The notes below the pieces were generated by a model that was not told where the DNA came from, did no database searches, and saw only the letters and a list, made by a program, of their open reading frames with translations. Of a DNA stretch of 64,000 nucleotides, positions 19,501 to 26,813 are shown in pieces. Location of the stretch: positions 1-64,000 of the forward strand of contig FR883398.1 of assembly GCA_000435835.1 (NCBI GenBank), read 5' to 3'. The first letter of the stretch is position 1, and every line of letters begins with the position of its first letter. Position numbers and translations under genes: made by a program. The DNA is from Clostridium sp. CAG:221 (lineage in GTDB: Bacteria > Bacillota > Clostridia > Clostridiales > Clostridiaceae).

Positions 19501-21758
19501 TTACAGTTACAAATAAATCAGAACAATATAAATATATTATTAAAGAATTTTTAAGTAAAAAGAATATTGAAAATGTAAATGAAGAAAAATTAAATGAAAT
19601 AATAAAAAGTTTCAATAGTATTAATGGAGAATGGTTACTTAATCTAATTGCTAATAAAAGTGAGTTTGATAGAGAAAAACTTAGTATAATTTCTGCTTTA
19701 AAATATGGATTAAGTATATTAAATCATGAAGATATAATATGGGTTCCAATCTCTTTAGAAGAGATAATAAGGGTATCTAGTGCAGTTAAATTAAATAAAA
19801 GTGAAGGAATATTTTCACTTAAAAATTTAAAAGAAAAGGGAATGCATAGTGATGATTTAATATTTATTGGTATTAATATTAAAGATGAAGATAATTTAAA
19901 AGTGTATTATTATCCTGTTGAAGTAAAGGTTGGATATAATTTTGCGACTGTAGTTAATAAAGGTTCAAAGCAATTAGCTAATACTTATGAATTATTAAGA
20001 AACCAATTAACTCAATATAAAATTAATGATAGAAAAGTTTTTAAAAATAAGTTCTTTAGGAATTTCTTTATAAAATTATTTATAACAAATGCTCAAAAAT
20101 TATGTGTTAACAATATATGGAACGATAAAGAGTTTGATAGAATTACAAGGCTAAAGAAATTATTATTAAATGATGAATATAATGTGTCATTTGAATTAGA
20201 AGATATCATAGGTAAGGGTGCTCTAATTTCATTTAAAAAAGATAATACATGGAGAAGTATTAGAAAAGATGAGGATATTCTTTATATTGAGTTAACAGAA
20301 GATGATGCTTATTATGGGGTAGCTGAAGGCATTACAGAATTAGATATGCGATTAGGTAATGGAGAATTAGACATACCAATAAATGATTTGTTAAGAAATA
20401 AAAACTTAGAAGGTCTAAAAGAGACTGAATGGATACAAGATAGTGAAATTGATGAAGAAGTTAATGATGATTGCATAGATGAAATTAATAGTGAAAATGA
20501 AGTAATAGATAACTTTCCAGAAGAAAAAGTAGATAATGATTTAGATGTGAATAAATGTTTAGATAGAGATTTAGAGCCAATAGATACTAAGCCAATAATA
20601 GAAAAAAATAATGAAAATAAAAATTTTAAAAATGATATGCGAATATTATTAGGAGAAGCAGAAGGATCAACTAAGAAAATATATTGGGAATATGGAAATA
20701 AAGGGCTAGCTAATAGACACATGCTTATTACAGGAAAATCTGGAAATGGAAAGACATATTTTATTCAATGCGCTTTAAAAGAGTTAGTTGATAATGGAGT
20801 GCCTGCCATAATAATTGATTATACTGACGGATTTAAATCATCTCAATTGGAACCAGAATTTAAAGAATATATTGGTGATAGATTGAAGCAATTCATAGTA
20901 GCAAGAGATAAATTCCCTTTAAATCCGTTTAAAAAAGGGCAAAAAGAATTAGATGAAGATATTTTCATTTATGAAGATTCAGTTGATGTAGCAGAAAGAT
21001 TTAAATCAGTTATAGGCGCAGTTTATAAAGAATTAGGTGTTCAACAATTAAATTCTATTTACCAAGCTGTACAAAATGGATTAGATAGATATGATGGAAA
21101 GTTAAACTTAAGAACATTTAGAAATGAGTTGGAAGAAGATAAATCTTCATATGCACAAACAGCATTATCTCAATTAAATGTATTATTAGATAAAAATACA
21201 TTTGAAGAAAGTAAAGAATTCCAATGGGATGATTTACATAAGGATGGTGGAAAAATATTTATAATTCAATTAACAGGTTATACAAAAGATGTACAAAGAA
21301 TAATAACAGAAATGATATTATGGGACTTATGGAACTATAAAACACAACATGGAAGTAAGGACAAGCCTTTTGCTGTAATTTTAGATGAAGCTCAAAACTT
21401 AAACTTTGGGGATAATTCACCATCAACTAAGATATTGACAGAAGGTAGAAAATTTGGATGGTCAGCATGGTTTTCAACTCAATTTTTAAAAGGTCAGATG
21501 GATAAAGCAACCATAAGTAGATTACAAAACTCAGCTCAAAAAGTCTATTTTGCACAAACAGAAGAGGAAGCTTCAGTTGTAGCTAATGGATTTGCTAATA
21601 GCTCAGAGGAAAGAAAAATATGGACGAAGAAATTAATTAACTTAGAAAAAGGAAATTGTATTTCGTATGGACCAATTAGAGATGACAGTGGAGAAATGAT
21701 TCCTGCAAAGCCTATTAAAATAAGTATATCATCACTTAAAGATAGGATAAAAAAATAA
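16527..21758 (+). CDS. dptH: DptH, HerA/FtsK-like ATPase of phosphorothioation-dependent restriction
   Basis: 1743 residues from ATG 16527. An upstream in-frame GTG at 16506 is less likely, because the GGGG site at 16514 fits the ATG. A long N-terminal region contains no motif I can name. An acidic linker near 1310-1370 leads to the C-terminal ATPase, with Walker A ITGKSGNGKTYF near residue 1400, Walker B FAVILDEAQNL near 1615, and the HerA-like TEGRKFGWSAWFSTQFLKG after it. It probably translocates on DNA within the DptFGH complex. No dndA-E genes are present in the window, so either they lie elsewhere or this module works without them. Confidence 0.87.
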   Translation: MSNQFYKYLSNKVVEYFESNEVNAGERYYIQLDEKDQVEKFYNELSQSENVNKFSYRHKLGSEYSTFSISLKDDVKVVVASTINVTPAYLVTIRNASQEQQNEWENTALLIICNEPNDSIKNGCRDMKTEGMPLNVKYISNNLNNEMEKSQLSKIDKEIVKFHINNKLSDVYNVSLWDYEEVLSIINKNSLDKSDYKEIGLFPDKALDTYSKSNVKSIQKRLKENNNLYSKVEGYQEYEDKEQQLEKLFDSKGVEKLKKENWRETDYVAVKQSFEDNLKNKPLGYEENMNKTISEGVVYWEKAKADTASGKRKRHIIVFNNGKLDSIKLKFKFTETLYTEYIQLKSKEFVTVSGKTMTVTLPADKYDSSFYRLVYEHKKQAKSKYEFNVAVVNIEEDYLKSIKTIYEIKTGSGNKNRIQINSDGSEIKFGTCNNLKEVNVDNSDDILEVTENSSVRISNMSSAWDDDSLRVILKSDKGIVPLEIKEQNFRSRPIHSINLMNRKRERCEGFTWEKNKIKQGTDEFYLEEKLKETFIKEKSIIDNKILYGVLEIDEIAKKELKLSTELTNAYLNIIEYYTRKNNIPSLTYIDEELRNLYEEYLNIFNKEIEEIQSKDIIANDELKRDLLKIGTIKSDDKIMFTPLSPINIAYSLEVNKQLSNDNVETHILERLTPNSLLPYIYGDKNKLYKPIYQKVNMEWLIYEKEEAVSVGETNAFVAKVVKEKLNQFINNFSYLFPKGYRAPIKINIINIKNDREVVRGVFDFIKNQINSDSENIIPIEINVYNGKGISEFDRFFDINSIEKLQEEFDISFKSKNNQFDEIDIMRMALQNIRYYKHNDINYKYAHISFYKTGASEEAAEDNASSLEAGVSLGGLLSTVTSNNNNNDYRIGFGTRNLVDNKNELIRTAINLNELAVNCYNGGINPYRKDTSIVTRPLTLAEEVKEKLFNSSNWVTFIEPSFGLEYFEEDNNDELVVIHYSDQYTSTDQYDTITVTNKSEQYKYIIKEFLSKKNIENVNEEKLNEIIKSFNSINGEWLLNLIANKSEFDREKLSIISALKYGLSILNHEDIIWVPISLEEIIRVSSAVKLNKSEGIFSLKNLKEKGMHSDDLIFIGINIKDEDNLKVYYYPVEVKVGYNFATVVNKGSKQLANTYELLRNQLTQYKINDRKVFKNKFFRNFFIKLFITNAQKLCVNNIWNDKEFDRITRLKKLLLNDEYNVSFELEDIIGKGALISFKKDNTWRSIRKDEDILYIELTEDDAYYGVAEGITELDMRLGNGELDIPINDLLRNKNLEGLKETEWIQDSEIDEEVNDDCIDEINSENEVIDNFPEEKVDNDLDVNKCLDRDLEPIDTKPIIEKNNENKNFKNDMRILLGEAEGSTKKIYWEYGNKGLANRHMLITGKSGNGKTYFIQCALKELVDNGVPAIIIDYTDGFKSSQLEPEFKEYIGDRLKQFIVARDKFPLNPFKKGQKELDEDIFIYEDSVDVAERFKSVIGAVYKELGVQQLNSIYQAVQNGLDRYDGKLNLRTFRNELEEDKSSYAQTALSQLNVLLDKNTFEESKEFQWDDLHKDGGKIFIIQLTGYTKDVQRIITEMILWDLWNYKTQHGSKDKPFAVILDEAQNLNFGDNSPSTKILTEGRKFGWSAWFSTQFLKGQMDKATISRLQNSAQKVYFAQTEEEASVVANGFANSSEERKIWTKKLINLEKGNCISYGPIRDDSGEMIPAKPIKISISSLKDRIKK

Positions 21759-21764
21759 TAATAT

Positions 21765-21816
21765 AAAATTCCTACAGATTTTATATAGTTGGTATAGATA
21801 TTTGTAGGAATTTTTT
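21765..21816 (+). terminator. Terminator of the dpt operon
   Basis: Arms 21765-21776 and 21803-21814 separated by a 26-base loop, followed by a T-run. It lies directly after the dptH stop. Confidence 0.7.
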
Positions 21817-21850
21817 ATAAAAATAAGAATGTAGTAAGAAGGAGAAAGCT

Positions 21851-23272
21851 ATGAAGTATAGTAGTAAAGATAAAGAGTCCATTAAAGAATATGCAAGAAA
21901 TCTACTTAATACAAGCTTAAGAGAGTTTTATGGTGAAAAATTAACCCATAGGTTTGATAATAAAAAAGCAAAAGGAAGACTTGGACAAGTTATAGAAGAG
22001 GAGTTCTTTGGATATAAAGTTAATTCAAATAAAGAAGCTGATTTTAAAGAAGCTGGTGTAGAATTAAAAGTTGCTCCTCTTAAATCTATTAAAATAAAAG
22101 AAAAATCAGATTTATTAAGAGAACAGAAAGGAATTTCTGCTAAAGAAAGAATTGTATTATCAATTATAGATTATATGGAAGTTGCAAAAGAAACTTGGGA
22201 TAATAATTCATTAATGAAAAAATGTAAAGAATTATTATTAATGTTCTATTTAAATGAAAAAGATGTGGCCGTAGAAGATTTAAAATTCGAATTAATAAAT
22301 TTATGGACTCCATCTGATGAAGACATGAAAGTTATTGAACAAGATTGGAATATAATAGTTAATAAAGTTAAAGAAGGACGAGCTGAAGAGATATCTGAAG
22401 GAGATACATTATATTTAGGTGCGTGTACAAAAGGCAGCACAGCTGAAAAAAGTAAAAGAAAGCAACCATTTTCTGATGTAGAAGCTCCTCAGAGAGCATT
22501 TTGTCTTAAGAGATCCTATGTTGATTCTATAATAGAAGAACTAATGATTAGAGAGACTTATATACAGCAGGAAAAATATAAAAGTGTATCTGATAAAATT
22601 AAGGGAGTATCATTTGATCAAGCTGTATTAGACACATTTGAAAGACTAAAAGGTTTATCACTTAGAGAGATAATTGAAAAATATGATATTACGAGAGAAA
22701 GAAAATCTAAAAGTTTTAATAGATTAGTAATAGATGATATATGTGTGAAAGAGTTTGGTGACAAGCTCGAAAATCTATCTGAATTCCAAAAGGCAAATAT
22801 TGAAATTAAGACAATTGTATTAAAAACAAATAATATGCCTAAAGAATCAATGTCATTTGAACAAATAGATTTTTGTGAAATTGTTAATGAAGAATGGGAA
22901 GATTCTAAAATAAGAGATAAGTTTGAGAATAAAAAGCATTTATGGATAATATTTAAGCTTAAGACTAAAGAGGATAAAGTGGCAGATGTATCTTTAGAAG
23001 ATATAATTCTTGAAAAAGTAATGTTTTGGAATATGCCAATGAGTGATTTGGAAGGAAGCATGAAAAAGGTATGGAAAGACACCGTTGAAAAGATTAAATT
23101 AGGTGATTATGACAACTTTATAAAAATAAAAGATGGAGAAATTGCACATATAAGACCAAAAGCTAAGGATAGTTCAGACTTGATGATTACACCTCAAGGA
23201 ACATATGAAAAGAGAAAATGTTTTTGGTTAAATGCTAAATATATAAAAGAACAAATAGAGAAAGAAGACTAA
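21851..23272 (+). CDS. Sau3AI/MutH-family type II restriction endonuclease
   Basis: 473 residues, close to the size of Sau3AI. The N-terminal MutH-like domain carries the catalytic set: E50/E51, D64 and E71-x-K73 in EADFKEAGVELKVAPL. The C-terminal half repeats the fold without catalytic residues (MPKESMSFEQIDF, MFWNMPMSDLEGSMKKVW, CFWLNAKYI). In Sau3AI that second domain is an allosteric DNA-binding domain. The likely target is GATC, inferred from the family and the partner methylase, not shown. ATG 21851 follows a GGAG site. It converges with the methylase gene, and both stop codons lie in one palindrome. Confidence 0.9.
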   Translation: MKYSSKDKESIKEYARNLLNTSLREFYGEKLTHRFDNKKAKGRLGQVIEEEFFGYKVNSNKEADFKEAGVELKVAPLKSIKIKEKSDLLREQKGISAKERIVLSIIDYMEVAKETWDNNSLMKKCKELLLMFYLNEKDVAVEDLKFELINLWTPSDEDMKVIEQDWNIIVNKVKEGRAEEISEGDTLYLGACTKGSTAEKSKRKQPFSDVEAPQRAFCLKRSYVDSIIEELMIRETYIQQEKYKSVSDKIKGVSFDQAVLDTFERLKGLSLREIIEKYDITRERKSKSFNRLVIDDICVKEFGDKLENLSEFQKANIEIKTIVLKTNNMPKESMSFEQIDFCEIVNEEWEDSKIRDKFENKKHLWIIFKLKTKEDKVADVSLEDIILEKVMFWNMPMSDLEGSMKKVWKDTVEKIKLGDYDNFIKIKDGEIAHIRPKAKDSSDLMITPQGTYEKRKCFWLNAKYIKEQIEKED

Positions 23273-23286
23273 TTTTAGTCTTCTTT
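23261..23286. terminator. Perfect palindromic terminator shared by restriction and methylase genes
   Basis: Twelve-base perfect arms (23261-23272 and 23275-23286) around a two-base centre. The TAA of the endonuclease is the inner end of the left arm and the TTA of the methylase stop is the inner end of the right arm. As a result both proteins end in Glu-Lys-Glu-Asp, and the same element can terminate transcription from both sides. Confidence 0.85.
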
Positions 23287-24504
23287 TTCTATAATATCAG
23301 ATAGTTTTTCAGCCATAAGTGTTATTAGATTTACAACTAAGGCATTACCCATTGTAAAATATCTAAATGAGTGTGTCATTCCAGTATTAGTCCAATTATC
23401 TGGGAATCCATTTATTCTTTCACATTCAACTGGAGTAAGAAGTCTAAGTTTTCCAGTAGTTAAATCTTCAACAACATGTGTACTTCTATTTTTGCTTCCT
23501 TCACTTGTAAGCATTGTTCTTGCAGGTCTATCTATAGGGTCAGGGAAAGATAATGCACCTTCTCTAAAAGTATATTTATGGCCAGTTTTTGAAGTTCGCT
23601 CAATAGCCTTTGCACCTTTCATATAAGTCCATTTATCTAAATCATCACCAATTAAATAATATTTTTCATCTACTTCTTTTTCTAATATATCTAGTAGAGT
23701 AAGTGGTGGATCATGTAGTAATTCACAAGGCGAAGTTTCAACTGTATAAATATTTCCTTCAAAGCATACACCTGAGTTTTTAAAATCAAATTTAAAATTA
23801 TTGGATGTTTCTAAAATATCCATAGGAAGTTTATATTCTATGGTAGAATGGCTTATATGTAATTCGTCAAAGCCTTCAACTTTAAAAATTGAACTGAAAA
23901 ATCCTTCGTTTTGTAAAATAGATTTTATAGGTTTATCTTTTATAGAGTAGAATTTTGTATCTTTATGACAAGCAAAAATGAAAGTTCTTCTACGTCTTTG
24001 TTGGAAACCATATTCAGCTGCATTGATTACTCTCCATTCAACATAATATCCAAGATTATTTAAACATGATAAAATTACACCAAAATCTCTACCTCTTTGT
24101 GATGTAGGAGATTTTAATAGACGATCAACATTTTCAAGTAAAATAAATGGAGGTCTTTTATCTTTTACAATTCTTTCAATTTCCCACCAAAGAACACCTT
24201 TTTTTCCTTCAATACCTTTAGCACCAGTACTTGCAACAGAATAGTCTTGACATGGGAAACCACCAACTAATACTGAATGCTCAGGAATAACATTAGTAGG
24301 GACTTGAGATATATCAGTATTACTATATTCAGTAACACCACCAAATTCATTAAAATGATATTTATAACATTCAAAAGCATGTTGAACTTTTTTACTAGGC
24401 TCCCATTGATTAGCAAAAACAGTAGTCCAGTCTTTAGAATTGTTTTCAAAACCTATTCTAAATCCTCCAACACCAGAAAAAAGCTCACAAATAGTTTTCT
24501 TCAC
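23275..24504 (-). CDS. DNA cytosine-5 methyltransferase (M.Sau3AI-like)
   Basis: 409 residues from a GTG start with an AAGGAGGT site seven bases before it. 5mC methylase motifs are in order: I FSGVGGFRIGF (9-19), IV GGFPCQDYSV with the nucleophile Cys85, VI LLENVDRLL (Glu124), VIII QQRRRR (168-173), and the late motifs RLLTPVECERINGFP and GNALV. It is expected to protect the sites cut by the convergent Sau3AI-like enzyme. It is divergently transcribed from the three-gene operon at 24819, so the two share a 314-base control region. Confidence 0.93.
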   Translation of the reverse strand: MKKTICELFSGVGGFRIGFENNSKDWTTVFANQWEPSKKVQHAFECYKYHFNEFGGVTEYSNTDISQVPTNVIPEHSVLVGGFPCQDYSVASTGAKGIEGKKGVLWWEIERIVKDKRPPFILLENVDRLLKSPTSQRGRDFGVILSCLNNLGYYVEWRVINAAEYGFQQRRRRTFIFACHKDTKFYSIKDKPIKSILQNEGFFSSIFKVEGFDELHISHSTIEYKLPMDILETSNNFKFDFKNSGVCFEGNIYTVETSPCELLHDPPLTLLDILEKEVDEKYYLIGDDLDKWTYMKGAKAIERTSKTGHKYTFREGALSFPDPIDRPARTMLTSEGSKNRSTHVVEDLTTGKLRLLTPVECERINGFPDNWTNTGMTHSFRYFTMGNALVVNLITLMAEKLSDIIEKED

Positions 24505-24818
24505 GCACTCTACCTCCTTTGTACTTATGTAATTATACTATATAAAGGAGTGTTTGTGAAGATCGAATTATAAAATTTATGAATTTTATATATTGGTAAT
24601 TAATTTATATTCTTGAGTATTTCCTTAATACTTTTCCATGATGGATACTAATATGCTTTTGTTTAAAATTATAAAGAGTTTATTTTGAGGAAAATATGGA
24701 AAAAACTTTGTATTTAAATTAAAATATACTAAAGAGTGGTAAAAAATTGTGTTGGAATTTAGCTAAAATTGGATTTAAAGAGTAAATAGTGATATTATTC
24801 AGAAAAGGAGAATTACTA
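24505..24818. promoter_or_regulatory. Divergent control region of methylase and three-gene operon
   Basis: 314 bases of AT-rich DNA between the GTG of the methylase and ATG 24819. It contains the ribosome sites of both genes and one GATC at 24560, which could let the methylase sense or control its own promoter. No clear -35/-10 pair was picked with confidence, and no other gene was seen. Confidence 0.35.
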
Positions 24819-25529
24819 ATGTATTTAGATAAAATAATACTGGAATCTGCACAACAAGATTTGGATAAAAAAATTGAAAGATTTAAAGGAAGAAAAGTAT
24901 CAGAATTAAAGGAGTTGTTAAGAGTTGAATATTTGAATAATAAGGCATCATTTGTTAAATTGGCAAGAGCTATGCTTAATATTAAGGGTAATAAATTTGA
25001 GCTTGGGGAGCATAATGTAGAGGTAGTTCTGAAAACTATAAGATTAACTGGTATGAAGAAACCAGCGGAAGCAATGTCGTTTATGCCAATTGATTTTAAT
25101 AAATGGATTAGCGAGACACAGTGGGAACAAAGTTCTTTATACAAATATTTCAGTGAAAAAATCTTGGTTTTCTTTATTTTTCAGCAGTATCCTTCAGGTA
25201 AAAGAGTTGATGATAGTGAAATGACATTCTTTGATGCAAAGGTTTGGAAGATGTCTCAATATGATTTAAATCATGGGCTTAAAGAAATATGGGAAAAAGT
25301 GCGTGAGATAATTATTGAAAATAAATTAGAAATAGTTGAAGTAACTCAGAAAAATGGGAAAGTTATATATAAAAATAATTTACCTTCAAGTAAATTTAAT
25401 AGTTTAGGTCATTTACGTCCAGGTGGTAGAAATGGTGAGGATAAGAGTGATTTACCAACAGGACAAAGAATTACAAAGCAAAGATTTTGGTTTAATGCTG
25501 AGTATGTAAAAGAAATAATAGACATTTAG
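24819..25529 (+). CDS. Stand-alone Sau3AI C-terminal (non-catalytic MutH-like) domain protein
   Basis: 236 residues. Start set at ATG 24819, eight bases after an AAAGGAG site. The whole protein aligns with the C-terminal half of the endonuclease at 21851: FKGRKVSELKELL with FERLKGLSLREII, then AMSFMPIDF with SMSFEQIDF, VWKMSQYDLNHGLKEIW with MFWNMPMSDLEGSMKKVW, HLRP with HIRP, and FWFNAEYVKEI with FWLNAKYIKEQ. It lacks a D...E-x-K set, so it should bind but not cut DNA. It heads an operon with a ParB-like gene (10-base gap) and a PLD/SNF2 helicase gene. A role in recognising the same sites as the restriction enzyme is inference. Confidence 0.82.
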   Translation: MYLDKIILESAQQDLDKKIERFKGRKVSELKELLRVEYLNNKASFVKLARAMLNIKGNKFELGEHNVEVVLKTIRLTGMKKPAEAMSFMPIDFNKWISETQWEQSSLYKYFSEKILVFFIFQQYPSGKRVDDSEMTFFDAKVWKMSQYDLNHGLKEIWEKVREIIIENKLEIVEVTQKNGKVIYKNNLPSSKFNSLGHLRPGGRNGEDKSDLPTGQRITKQRFWFNAEYVKEIIDI

Positions 25530-25539
25530 GAGAAGAAAA

Positions 25540-26811
25540 ATGGTTGAAAAAATTAATTTATTAGAATTATATAAAGATAATATTATTAAAGATGGAGGGC
25601 ATAAGGTTAATGTACCTATACGAAAGGCGAATGGAAAGGAATATGATGGTTTTACATATTCTATTCCATTAAAATATCTATATTATAATGATTTAAATGG
25701 TCGTATTGGCGTAGCACTGTCCGAATATGAAAGTGAAAATGAACAATTAATTCCAGGTCATAATGAAGAGTATAATATGGTTATTCAAGGCTTTTTAGCT
25801 GAAGAGGATGGAAAAACTAAAAAAGAAATGGAAATATTGAAAAGAGACATTGGAATAAAGGGACAAGCTGAACCAGGATATGTATTATCTGATGGTCGTG
25901 TAATTGATGGAAATAGACGTTTTACAGCCAAAAGATTGCTTGAACAAGATGAAGAGATAATGGAACAGCAGTATTTTGAAGCAGTTATATTAGATGATTT
26001 ATGTGTTGAAAATCAGGATGATTTAAAAAGAATAAAGTCATTAGAATTACAAATACAATTTGGAAAATTAGGTAAAGTAGACTATGATCCGATTGATAGA
26101 GCAATTGATGCATATAAAACAATTTGTGTAAATAATATAATGAGTGCTAAAGAATACTCTGAATATTCAAATATTAAAATCACAGAAGTAAATAAACGTA
26201 TATATGAAGCAGAATTAATTGTAAAGTTTTTAGAGTTTATTAATACAAATAAAGATAACTATGCAATAGCAAAGCAATTAGATTTAGATGGGCCATTGCA
26301 GGATTTAGTTCCTCAATATAAAAATATTAAAAAATCAGATAATTTAGACCAAATTTTGAATACAATATTTTCAAAGATATTACAAATTCGTATATCGAAA
26401 GAAGATTTTAAAAAGGAATACAGGCAAATAATAAAAAATGTAATTAATTCTAGTCAGGAAGAAGGATTTATTGAGGAAATAGAAGATGACACTGATGTAA
26501 TTACTGATTTTTTTGATTCAAATAAGAAAATAAAAAATAATATTGATTTATTTAAAAGATTAAATGAAAATAAACAAGTTCAAACAGCAATTGCAAATGT
26601 AAAATCAATATCTAAAAAATACTCAGAAAAAGCTGAGAATGAAAAACAGAAAAATACTCCTATAAAATTAGTTGAAAAAGCTATTAACAGTATAGAGTCT
26701 ATAAATAGAGGAATAATTTGTAGTTTAACAAAGGAAGATAAAACCAAATTAATTAATGAGCTTAAAAAATTGAAAAGTCAAGTTGATAATCTTATTTTAA
26801 AGGAGGAATAA
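25540..26811 (+). CDS. ParB/Srx-like domain protein
   Basis: 423 residues. The N-terminal part (about 30-140) ends in GYVLSDGRVIDGNRRFTAKRLL, the ParB/Srx-type signature (also reminiscent of the DGQHR motif of DndB). Helical segments that could hold an HTH follow (MSAKEYSEYSNIKITEVNKR), and the C-terminal part is coiled-coil-like. It is not a chromosomal ParB by context: there is no ParA and no parS-like repeats. ParB-like domains can have nuclease or CTPase activity; neither can be decided here. It is the middle gene of the operon 24819-29399, with only two bases before the next start. Confidence 0.75.
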   Translation: MVEKINLLELYKDNIIKDGGHKVNVPIRKANGKEYDGFTYSIPLKYLYYNDLNGRIGVALSEYESENEQLIPGHNEEYNMVIQGFLAEEDGKTKKEMEILKRDIGIKGQAEPGYVLSDGRVIDGNRRFTAKRLLEQDEEIMEQQYFEAVILDDLCVENQDDLKRIKSLELQIQFGKLGKVDYDPIDRAIDAYKTICVNNIMSAKEYSEYSNIKITEVNKRIYEAELIVKFLEFINTNKDNYAIAKQLDLDGPLQDLVPQYKNIKKSDNLDQILNTIFSKILQIRISKEDFKKEYRQIIKNVINSSQEEGFIEEIEDDTDVITDFFDSNKKIKNNIDLFKRLNENKQVQTAIANVKSISKKYSEKAENEKQKNTPIKLVEKAINSIESINRGIICSLTKEDKTKLINELKKLKSQVDNLILKEE

Positions 26812-26813
26812 GA

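Noticed and set aside
25540..26811. ParB-like gene as part of a chromosome or plasmid partition system
   Set aside because: No parA neighbour, no parS-like repeats and no replication gene; the operon partners are a restriction-enzyme domain and a PLD/SNF2 helicase.
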